Of a DNA stretch of 64,000 bases, positions 16,903 to 26,381 are shown piece after piece. The DNA comes from Panagrolaimus kolymaensis (taxonomy: Eukaryota > Nematoda > Chromadorea > Rhabditida > Panagrolaimidae), in assembly GCA_028622995.1 (NCBI GenBank), contig JAJQJQ010000050.1, positions 1,302,001-1,366,000 on the forward strand, given 5' to 3'. The notes beneath the pieces are model-generated. The model saw only the letters and a list, made by a program, of their open reading frames with translations. It was not told the DNA's origin and did not search any database. Positions within the stretch are counted from its first letter, which is position 1, and each line of letters starts with the position of its first letter. The position numbers were made by a program, and so were the translations under genes.

Positions 16903-18403
16903 CGTTGTTAAATGATTACTAAAAAACAAAAAATAAAAGAATCTCAAGGAAAAAAATATCACGGAAAAAACATTATCCAAAATAAAAATGTTTGACGAAA
17001 AAAATATGCGAAAATAAAGCGCCTTCAAAAGCGTGTGATGAAGAAAAAAAATTGCAGCAGTCAAGCGCCTTCACCATAGTTCCGCTCTCCCAAAGCGAAA
17101 AACGCAGGTTGCGAAAAAAATTTTATTTTTTGGAAAAAATTTGACATCGAAAAACATGCTCGCCTAACTTTTCTGAGAAGCCCAGAAACTTTTATTCAAA
17201 ATCTAAAAGCAAAATCAAATTCGTCATATATCGGTACTATTACTGACGGAAAGTTTCAGCCATTTTCCGAGGATAGAAAAAAAGTTTTAGTCAAAAAACA
17301 TGTTTTTTTGGTCAAAAAAAATTTTCATATTATTTGAGAATTGTTGACTATATAATGATCCCCATAGTCTACGGATTCAGAATCTGTAAAAAAAATTGAT
17401 ATATACGTAGCCGGAAAAATCAGGATGGAGAAACCCCTCTTACTTTTTTGTGTAAAGAGAATAAAATAATTCAATCCATCTCTCTCTTTTTTGTCTATTT
17501 TTAAAGGTAACGAAAATCGAATAAAAATTTTTTTTTTGAAAAGCAAAATGTAAATGGCAAAACCAAAAATAAAAAAGAAAAAAGAAGAAGAGAAAGTTCA
17601 TTTTTTTGTTGCGCAACCGTGGCCGTAATAAAGTAAAGATATTACTTTCGCGTCTGAGACTGATTTGTACTTTTAAAAATCAAAAAACTTTTGAATCTTC
17701 ATATTATTCCCTACTTCCAAAAGTTTAACTTTCGATGGGAAAATCAATCAATGAAGTAAAATTCTATTTTTAGAATTTATTGTATCTATTTAATTGCTAT
17801 CAATAATTTTTATTTTGTTTTGTTGTGTAAAAAAAGGTTATTAATAAATAATAATAAATTTATTTTAAAATAAAAGCAAATATTTCACGTCTGCATCAAG
17901 CAATAGAAAATACTGCTTTGCCTTTTTTTTCATTCGTTGTCTCGCTGAAAAGAGTTTCTTTTGTTTTTTTGAAACGCGCAGCAAAAAAGCATGGTTTTTC
18001 ATTTTGAAAAAATCTCAAATTTTGTATTAAAAAAAATTTACAACTATGTATCTCGACGACATGCAGTCGGTATTTTTTTCTGATCTTACTAATTCTTAAT
18101 ATTCAGATCTTAATGAATATATTCGTGAAGACAGAATAAAAAAAATGAATCTTAGAAGCTCAAGCTAACAGTTTAAAAATCTGTAGAGATTTACGTTAAA
18201 AAAGTTAAAAGTCTGGCAAACCAGACAACGAAAGAAAAAAAAGGCAAAGCAGTAACGGCGCTGACGTGATTTATGAAGAAAAAAAAAACAAAGTATCAAC
18301 ATTCAATTGACAAAAATAAAATAAAGAACACATTTTTTGAACAAACTTAATAAATTATAAAAAATTGCCCCCATTTTTTTGTTTTGTTCATTTTATATGA
18401 TTT
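16903..18403. other. Intergenic region upstream of the Helitron gene
   Basis: AT-rich, no supported gene. It should contain the Helitron promoter and 5' end. A perfect hairpin lies at 18211-18226. Confidence 0.5.
18211..18226. repeat. Perfect hairpin GTCTGG-CAAA-CCAGAC
   Basis: Six-bp GC-rich arms around a 4-nt loop in otherwise AT-rich DNA. The size and composition resemble Helitron terminal hairpins, but no CTRR lies next to it on either strand. Confidence 0.6.
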
Positions 18404-18974
18404 TTAATCCTCAACATCATAGTCATTTCGTTGTCGATTAGGCTGAGGTGGATCTAATAAAAATAATTGGCATTGTTCTAAAAATGAATCATATAACGAA
18501 AAAGTACGTCAAATTTAGGTGGAAACTCTTACTTGAATTGTAATCAATATGAATCATATCATTTATGGCGCGATTTTCAATTATCGACCACATGGCATCT
18601 CCGATGTTCTGAAAGAATACAGGAAAATTATATTCAATCAATTTAATTTTTTGAAAACATACCCTCCAATAAAATGCTGTATATTGTAAAACAGAAATGC
18701 ATGGAGCAAGTTGATTAGCAAGAGTTCGAGGACCAATAAAATTGGGCCTTGTTTCGTCCAATAAAAAGCCACAAAGGCTAAATGGTTGAACAACAACATC
18801 AATGGTATCAGCTGCTGCGGGTTCATCCTTAAGTTCAAAATATGCCGGATTAAATATTGCGTCAGGATTATAACCTTCGCGCAAAATATCAAATATATTA
18901 TGTTGAAATTCGCGATTGTAGGCGACGTTTTCCCAAGGATCGTTGCTTCGATTGTATTGGGTTGCATGAGCCAT
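18404..18974 (-). CDS. Protein of unknown function, 153 aa
   Basis: Three exons (18974-18663, 18608-18533, 18477-18404) join cleanly to an open frame from MAHATQYNRSNDPWENV to a C-terminal RQRNDYDVED. The sequence is rich in Asn, Asp and Pro, has no signal peptide or membrane segment, and matches no family I know. An in-frame ATG four codons upstream (18986) is an alternative start. Conventional splice sites and a kept phase argue that it is a real gene. It lies 1.5 kb upstream of the Helitron transposase on the same strand and next to an EGF-like remnant, so capture by the Helitron is a possibility but not shown. Confidence 0.65.
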
Positions 18975-18997
18975 GTTTAATTCCAAATTATTATTAT

Positions 18998-19310
18998 CTA
19001 TCCGGTATTAGCACATGGGTCAGCCATTTGCTCGCATTTTGGTCCAGTGTAAAGATTCTCGCATTTGCAAGTGGGTTTGGCAATAAAAACATAATTTGAT
19101 TTTTGCAAAATATTGCTTTGAGATGATTTTCATCGAATACGTGGCAGAAGTATTCATACGTGGCAATGGCACATTGTCCATACTAAAATCAAATGAATTT
19201 AACATTGGGTATCTGATTTTTGGAATTTTGCTGTATTCGAAGAGTACAAAATTGTCCTCGATGTGATTTGCAACAACATCCAACTTTTTCGATTTGCGTC
19301 ATTATTCAAC
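18998..19310 (-). pseudogene. EGF-like gene remnant, frameshifted
   Basis: On the minus strand, one frame (about 19130-18998) reads CKCENLYTGPKCE followed by DPCANTG and a stop: the C-terminal half of an EGF module and the first cysteine of the next. Upstream, another frame gives a CCCKSHRGQFC string of the same Cys-x-Cys...Gly-x-x-Cys kind (near 19290-19250), and between them a third frame runs on without Cys. Several frames and the stop point to a decayed fragment of a secreted or receptor protein. It could be chance similarity, since only short motifs support it. Confidence 0.4.
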
Positions 19311-19391
19311 AGTAAAATGAAGAAAAGAAGAAAACAGATAAATTTTATATAACTTAAATATCTTGATTTAAGCCATATCTTTTTTTTGTTG

Positions 19392-19590
19392 ATGTTTTTG
19401 GTGGCGGTTGTTTTGTTATTTTACTTGTATTTTTCTATTTAAAACTGGCTTTTTTGATACAATGGTCTCTTTGAAATTATTTTTTTTGTTTTCCAAAAAT
19501 TGAGAGGGTTTTAATACTATTTTTCTTTTAATTTTTTCTTTTTTTGAAAGTTAGTGGAGATCAAGAGAAAAGCGTGAAATTTTTTCTAAT
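19392..19590 (+). repeat. Diverged direct repeat, copy 2
   Basis: Partner of 8926-9110, same orientation. Begins TTTTTGGTGGCGGTTGTTTTG and shares the same ordered blocks down to AGTGGA and GTGAAATT. No coding content seen. Confidence 0.55.
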
Positions 19591-20007
19591 TCAAAAGCAA
19601 AAAATTAAATGTCAAAAATCAGAAATAAAAAAAGGAAAGTGAGAAATTTCACATTTTGTTTTGCTGCGGACCAATCACATTAAAAATGGCAGCATTAGAC
19701 GATGTGGAAATATACCGAAAAAGGTATTTCTTTCTTTCAAGTTTTTATAAATTAGTAAGCCGCAGACATAAATAATTTGCAAGAAAAAAAAACCATAAAC
19801 TTTTCCTTTTTTGGCATTAAGAAATCTATTTTTTTTCTTTCTTCCAAAAAATTAAATGCTTGTGTTTTTGCGCAATGGTGTCTCCAAGGTAACGTCGCCG
19901 CCAGCCACATATTTGCTACCAGAAAAAAAGCCATGGCCCTTAGCTGTCTGGGCTTTATTTGATTTTAATATATATTTTTAAAGTTTGTTTTTTATTTAAA
20001 AAAAGTT

Positions 20008-22213
20008 ATGTTGAATCCATCTCAACCTCGTGGAAATTATCATATTTCTGGTAATATAAAAGATTTAAAAATAAAGTAAATTTTGCTTTCCAAAAATAAT
20101 AAAAAAAAGCTAACGATTAATTATAAAATGTTTTAGAGTGCAATTGGAATTTCTTGGAGCCGCATTTGGAAATTTGCCTAGCTTTAATCGATTTACTGAA
20201 CGATCCATTGCTCCTCGTTCAACTTCTGGCAGTGGTATTCTTGTGCCCGAAACTTCGGCGACAAGTGATAATCAATTTGAAACCAAAACAATAAAATGGC
20301 AACAAAAATTAATTCATCCTTTGGTATGCAAACATTTTTTTAAACTTAAACCCTTGAGTAAAAAACAAGTTCTTTAAACTTTTTTAGGAGATTAATCAAA
20401 ATCCACAAAGAGAAGAAAATGTTGGAGAAAATGAAAATTTAACAACAGCAACAAATGAATGGGCGCCAAGAGACTTTTTACAAATCCCTACCCGGATTTT
20501 TACTTATATCAATGGCGAAGAAGAAAGGGAGCAGAAAAAAGAAGGAGATGGAAAAAATGTATAGTTTAGCTTCTTTTTTCTATTTAGAAAATTTTAAAAA
20601 TATGAGAATGTTTTTTATATATAATTTTTAGGAGGTGGCTAAAAATGAGAAAGAACATTCATCGTCCGGCATTCGGCAAAGAAAAGTTGTTCCAATTAGG
20701 TAAATTTTAAACACAAAAAATACCGTAAAAAACCAAATACTTTTATGTTGCAGAAATTTTCATTTCGAGGCCTTTAAATCCATCAAAATAAGAATAATTA
20801 ATAATCCTTAAAAAAAATTTTAGCAATTTTTCCATCAAAAATCCAATAAATAATTTTCCAACTAAAAAACGTCAGCAGCAACACCGATCTTTAGCTTTTG
20901 AACAGCAATCAATGAAAATAATGGGCTATTTTGGACCATTAAATCAAACAACAACAAGGTTTGTTCATAGTCCAAATTATATTTTTTTTTAATAAACAAA
21001 ATAATTTTTAGTGAAACCTATGAAAAAACTGATGAAAAAGAATTATGCAAAATTACTGTCACAAATAAACATGAAATAACTTTTGAACCTGATTTGGGAA
21101 CTAAAAGGATTGAAACAAGATATGGAATATATAATTTAACTATTACTTTGCCCGAAGAAGATTTGGCTTTTCATTCGTTGACGAAAGCTGAGAAAAAAGT
21201 TTTTGATCTTAGCGACGAAGGTGATGGAAAGTCGATTGAAGAAGATGCAGCAGCTTTTGAATTACCAAATCCTAAAAGAGTTTGGATGCATTATTTAATT
21301 GTTATTGGTAAGCTTGCTTCAATGGGGCGAATTAATGATTGTCAAAAAAATGGTTTTCAGAAGAAGCCATAAATTTTCCACATAATGGCTTGTATATAGA
21401 ATATAAAATAGAGCTACCATCAAATGTAAAATTCACTGAAAATTCCAAGAAAGTTTCTCATGGACGAACCCAGATTTGTTTTACCAAGGAAGAAAATACT
21501 GTAAGTTTGAGAAAAAAATAAAAGCTTCTCGATTTTTTTTGAAAAATATATATAAAAATTATTTTTTAGAAAGATGTTGCAAAATTTTCGTTTCCCATCG
21601 AAATAACTCTTGAATTTATGGAAAATAAAAAACCTGATGACACTTTGAAATGGCCACAATTAATTTGTAAAGTGGTTTCAGAAGATTATTGGCAAAAAAA
21701 TTATATTAGTGGTTATGCTCAATTAATTTTGCCTCTTACCATTGGCACATGTGAACATGAAATTGCTTGTTGGAGACCAATAGATTTAACAAGCAATCTT
21801 TCAAAAATGAGAGATTATTTTCTTGGGCAACCTGCAAGTTTTGGAGCATTAAAAAATTTGGGAATTAAAGATTCAGCAATCGAAAATGTAAGCGACCGAA
21901 GTAAAAGAAAAAGCTTTTTCTTGGGTTTTTTAAGTTTTTTCAACAAAAAATATTTTATTTCTTTTTTTATCTGCGTTTTTTCCAGTCATTTTGCAACGTG
22001 GGAATTCAAGCTCAAAGCAGTGGATTTCTTACATTTAAAATTCACACGATTCGACAATCAAGACAATTTATTTCCAAGGATATCCTTCGTTCTTTGCAAT
22101 ATGGAAATTTGTTAGCTAAAGTTGGATTAAATGGAACTTTACATTGGCGAATTATGCAAGTTTTAATGCAATTTGAAGAAGCTCGTCGACAGCTTTTAAA
22201 ATTACGATCTTAA
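20008..22213 (+). CDS. mks-1: MKS1 homologue, B9-domain transition-zone protein
   Basis: Component of the MKS module at the ciliary transition zone, acting with the other B9 proteins; in nematodes it works in sensory neurons. Nine exons (20008-20075, 20137-20323, 20388-20558, 20632-20699, 20824-20958, 21012-21307, 21361-21500, 21570-21887, 21986-22213) give 536 aa, close to vertebrate MKS1. The N-terminal DLKIKVQLEF segment resembles the MKS1 N-terminus. A B9/C2-like domain covers about 310-500, with [24 protein letters not shown] and [16 protein letters not shown]. The C-terminus is a helical EEARRQLLK tail. The start is the first ATG, in frame with the short first exon. Splice phases all agree. 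Confidence 0.93.
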
Positions 22214-22992
22214 TTTTAATTTTTTCTTAAATTTATTTTTATTATTTCGCCTTAGTCTTATTTTTGCTTGATATTGATATGATCCATTTTTAATTATAAT
22301 GTGTATCAAATAGTTTGATAATAATTAGCTATTTGCAACACCTTATAGTTAGAAAATGATTCCATACCTAAGTTTAATGTTATTTTGATTTTATTTTTTT
22401 ATTATTGTATTTTTGGAGGAAAAGAAATAAATATCCAAATGTAAGCTTATAATTTGAATATTAATGCTTCAAATATTAAAGAGCCATATTTTAATTTAAA
22501 AAACTCATGGTCGATGAAACCTTTTAGGAAGATACTTTTTTATTGTCGTTAAATGTTTGTGTTCTTATAAAAGAAAAAAATAATAAAGAATATGAAAACA
22601 ATGATGAGTTTTATAAAAGCAAATAATTTGAATGATTCTTTCTCCTTTTTTAGATTCTTTTTGGTTTTTTGTACTTTGTGACGTTAGTTTTTTCCTAATC
22701 AAAAAGAATAAGTATCAAAAACAACTTTTTATTGTTAACAAAAGTTACCAAAATTGAGAAATAGTTGTTGACGTTTTTAGTTTGATCATATAGATTTTGA
22801 GCATTAGACTCTTATCACAATTGCCAATAGCTTTATTATAAGTAAAATAAACAACATTTTCTTCTTTTCTTTTTCTTCAAGGAGTGCTGAGCTTATAAAT
22901 ACAATAAAAAACGACACAGGAAACAATATTTTCTGTTAAATTTAGACATCGTTTAAATATCATCACCAAAAGTTTCAAGAGAATTTTAAAAA
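22214..22992. other. Intergenic region between mks-1 and secreted protein A
   Basis: AT-rich, no gene seen. Contains a TATA box for the downstream gene. Confidence 0.6.
22894..22901 (+). promoter_or_regulatory. TATA box of secreted protein A
   Basis: TATAAATA, 92 bp upstream of the ATG at 22993, in a less AT-pure stretch (GAGTGCTGAGCT). The spacing fits a core promoter with a leader of about 60 nt. Confidence 0.5.
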
Positions 22993-24015
22993 ATGTGTAT
23001 GATTTATGTTTTCATTGCTTTGATTTATTTACCTTTACCATCTCAAGGAAGTAATGAAATTTGTACTGAAGTTTCTTTTCATCACAACTATCAGGATACT
23101 AAAAAACATATAAATATGACAATTTCGGCTGATATGAATTTATTTAAAAAGGATAAAATATTTTTTTTGCGTTCCAGCAATGTAACAGGAATAGATACGA
23201 GTTCTTTTATGTACATTAGAGAACTATGTTATGGCGATAATCAATGTAATAGAAATTTCTCCAGTTTCTATGATTATACTTTAAATTTAAATAATCCCCA
23301 AGCAAGTTTTATTGCGGATTTTGAAGTGCATCGACTTCATTTTACTCTTGCATATATCATTAATGGAAGCATCAGCGATGCATATGGATTACTATACAAT
23401 CCTAAAAAACCATGTGTAATTAATTATGATAAGGATTATCATATTACAACAAATCAAACCACATGTTGCACAAAATTTGAACCATCCCTTGTAGCATCCT
23501 CTAATGTTTCACGATGCAAACGTTTTCGAAGTCGAACAACTTTACTTAATTCAGATTACTCAATAAATGCAACATCATCCATGAATTATACTTTAATTGA
23601 TGGCCAACTTATTACTGAAGGGGATTATAGTTTGGATGAACATCCTTTATTGAAATATTATCTGAATGAAAATGATACGAACATGTGTACCAGGTATTTT
23701 TTCTAAATAAAATCTACAAAAATTTTTAAATATTTTATTTATTTATTTTTTAGTAAAAATAATACCGAATTAAAATGCAACATTACGCTTCCAATTGAAG
23801 ATAGCAGAAATTTTATTTCATTGGATTTTTATTATTCTGTTTTACTAACATATGTGCCAATGATAGGCTCATTCATTCTCCGAAACAATCAAACTTTAAT
23901 GTACGATGAAATTCCATTTACGCCCAAAAATGATTGTTCATACTTTTCTTATCATGCTCTAAATTCAAACGATCGACCAAATCATAGTGAATTTTGTTGT
24001 AAAGAATTTGAATAA
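22993..24015 (+). CDS. Secreted Cys-rich glycoprotein A, unknown family
   Basis: Two exons (22993-23693, 23754-24015; phase-2 AG|T junction) give 320 aa. A hydrophobic N-terminus ending at about residue 19 looks like a signal peptide, and many Asn-x-Ser/Thr sites suggest glycosylation. Conserved features are a Cys-rich YGDNQC segment, TTCCTKFEP, a basic CKRFRSRTTL motif at about 175, an EIPFTPKNDC box, and a C-terminal ENHSEFCC-like end (NHSEFCCKEFE). The whole layout, including the intron position and phase, matches the protein at 47406-48469 on the other strand, so the two are paralogues. I do not recognise the family. A secreted or cell-surface role is inferred only. Confidence 0.85.
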
Positions 24016-24538
24016 ACTATTATCAGCGTATTTTTTCTTCGTATATTAAAAAATAATAAAGCTATATTCATAATTGACTGATAAAGTAAAAATAATAAAG
24101 CTAAAGGCATTAAAATCCGAACAGAGTAAGTAAATGTAATTTTAAAAAATTATAATGGAATAATATTATAAAATTCTTTATAAAATTTTATTTCCTTTGA
24201 AAAACATTGCAAAATATTTAAAAGCGTTTGACTCAAAACATATGTTCACATCTAACAAAAAATGAGAGAAATAACGTTGGTTAAAAAAGAAAATAATAAA
24301 AAACAAAAGAAAAGCAACTGGGGCTCAGCAAATTTTATTTTGGAATTTTTTTTAATTTTGATCAAATAGCTTAAGACATTTGCAATTTTTTGTTATTGTT
24401 CTTGTGAGTTTTTTAAAATAAAATTCGTGGGAAGCACGTGGATAATTTTTTTGAGGCTTTTATTCTCAATTTAAAAATTTTTTTTTCTTTTATTTTCTTC
24501 TTTTTTTATTTGTGATTAAGTAATAACGATTTTAAATT
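24016..24538. other. Intergenic region
   Basis: AT-rich, no gene or motif that I can support. Confidence 0.6.
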
Positions 24539-26092
24539 ATGTGGAAGCTGCTTATTTTTTTATTCCTTATTATGACAAAAATTTTATTATCTTTATCGTA
24601 TGTATGTTGTTTCTTAGAACTTTGCAATTATTTAGTATAATTAATTCTTTTTTTTCTTCTTTAGAATACTAACTTTATTGAACGATTAAAATGGAGTCAA
24701 ACGGTATTTTATCGCTTTCAAATCGAAGATGAAACCTTAGTTGAATTGGTTGGTGAAACTGTAGGTGTCTTGAAGACGGTTAAGGATTGAGATTAGATTG
24801 TTGGTGATGTATGAGGCGTCTGGATTTGCTCGAATGTGGTACCTCAAACTTGGGTAATTAAACCTTTATTATTTCAATCAACACGACAAATGTTAAAACG
24901 ACAAAACAACAATTAAAGGGAGCTAGTAAATGTAAAAGGATAGAAAGGTGAGAGTGTCTTGATCTGCAGTATATTTCCTACTTATATAGTTGGTGGTCCT
25001 CCATTGGCGATGATGAAGTGGTGAGGTATTTGATTCCGAATAAATAAAGTTGGGAGGTATTTGATTCCGAATAAAATAAAGTTGGGAGGTATTTGATTCC
25101 GAATAAATAAAGTTGGGAGGTATTTGATTCCGAATAAAATAAAGTTGGGAGGTATTTGATTCCGAATAAAATAAAGTTTGGGAGGACAAAATAAAAGCGG
25201 GATAATGATGAAATAACGATGAGGAAACGTTCGCAAGTCGCGACAGTAGGTGAAGTAAATAAATACGCAACATCATTGTCATGGGTCAAAATTACTCGAG
25301 AAGAATCGTATGATGGACGACGCTTTATCATTTTTGGACTAAATAAGTACACTTGCGGGAGCATCATTCCCGATTCTATTGGTTTAAGCTTGGTTCAAGT
25401 ATCTAAGCAAGAAGGTTGTCATCGTGGTACAAATTTAAGAAATCTTTTAACCGTTCTTGGTAAGATTATTAGCACTTCTATCTTACTCAGATTATATATT
25501 TTGCAATATTTTTACAGGTTTTTATGAAACTCATACCAGGTTAGACCGGGATGATTATATTACGATAAAATTTGATAATATTAAACCAGGATTTAACGAA
25601 TTTTACGATAAATGCTATAAGTGTATGACTTCAGATGATGAAGCATTTAAAGATTACGATTATGAAAGCGTGTTTCATATTCCTCGATATGACGATCTTA
25701 GAGCGTAAGCATTGTTATTTTTTGTATCAAAAACTAAGTAAAAGCATAAAAATAAATTCAGACGAAACCGTTCTTTACCAGTAATTACCTCTAAAAATGA
25801 CACCAAGACCATTAGAGATAGAAATGTCCCAAATAATTTATCTTCAAAAGACATCGAAATTATTCGTGCAATTTATGGTCAGAAATCAGAAAAAGACGTT
25901 TTTGATTCCAACCAAACCAATCCATTATCTAATGCGACAGTAGACAATTCCGATCTCCTCCAACTTATTTTGATGGAAGATAAAAACCAAAAAAGCTCTT
26001 CTAAAACATTTTTGCTAAACACCTTTTTAAAAATTTATATGGTAATTTATTTGCCAGCGATGTTATTTATGCAAAACTGTAAATATTTTTAA
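24539..26092 (+). CDS. Astacin-family pseudo-protease (zinc site lost)
   Basis: Exons 24539-24601, 24665-24764, 25250-25459, 25518-25704 and 25762-26092 give 296 aa. A signal peptide (about 1-20) leads almost directly into an astacin fold: LKWSQTVFYRF, then GFYETHTRLDRDDY, an NIKPG block, YDYESVFH and a closing LSSKDIEIIRAIYG. Against the HExxHxxGxxH consensus, the ligand and catalytic positions are Arg118, Asn119, Thr122 and Glu128. The Met-turn Met is Phe177 and the Tyr ligand is Ile179, so it cannot be a zinc peptidase. There is no pro-domain, and the C-terminus is a hydrophobic tail that suggests a membrane or GPI anchor. The second intron coincides with an inserted solo LTR; the joined frame gives the normal astacin spacing. 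If the LTR is not spliced out, the gene is broken. Confidence 0.78.
24843..24864 (-). other. Exact nematode SL1 spliced-leader sequence inside the LTR
   Basis: All 22 nt match the canonical SL1 leader. It starts immediately after the AATAAA hexamer of the LTR and is followed by GTACC, so a GT donor directly follows the leader. The next 80 nt hold no Sm-binding site (A-U-rich, RAU4-6GR), which a functional SL RNA needs, so I do not call it an SL RNA gene. Confidence 0.9.
25023..25186. repeat. 31/32-bp minisatellite, five units, in the LTR
   Basis: The unit reads GAGGTATTTGATTCCGAATA followed by an A/T tail and AGTTGG. Units start at 25023, 25054, 25086, 25117 and 25149 with a partial sixth. 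Lengths are 31, 32, 31, 32 and 32 because of AAATAAA versus AAAATAAA, hinting at a 63-bp dimer. It lies upstream of the TATA box in LTR orientation, where U3 enhancers usually sit. Confidence 0.93.
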
Positions 26093-26381
26093 ATTCTTTA
26101 TTTTTTCATTTCTTTTTTTTCAAATTTATGCTAATTTTCCACCACTATTTGGCTTAATTTTATATTGAGCTATTCCATCTTTTGGTTAAAAAAATCTGAC
26201 AAACAAACGATAAAATTACTAAAAAAATTAAATAAAAAATGATTTCGAGTTAAAAAATATAAATTCTTCTAAAAAAACCATTGTTGTGATTATCAAAATT
26301 TATTTCATTCCAAAAATACATACATCAAGTCAAAACAATAGACACATAACAATTGTACAAAAATACGGATAAATATGCAAA

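Larger units (their letters stand above)
24761..25250 (-). mobile_element. 480-bp solo LTR with 5-bp target-site duplication
   Basis: The element spans 24766-25245, begins TGTC and ends GACA on the plus strand, and is flanked by perfect GTAGG repeats (24761-24765, 25246-25250). On the minus strand it is ordered like an LTR: a tandem-repeat U3, a TATA box (TATATAAG, 24988-24981) and an AATAAA signal (24870-24865), then about 100 bp to the end. No internal region or second LTR is present. The superfamily cannot be told from the LTR alone. Confidence 0.82.

Noticed and set aside
24765..24864. SL1 sequence as a functional SL RNA gene on the minus strand
   Set aside because: The leader and the following GT fit, but no Sm-binding site is found in the next 100 nt and the sequence lies within a bounded LTR.
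25023..25186. Regular 31/32-bp repeats as a CRISPR array
   Set aside because: Units are contiguous without unique spacers, and the DNA is eukaryotic.
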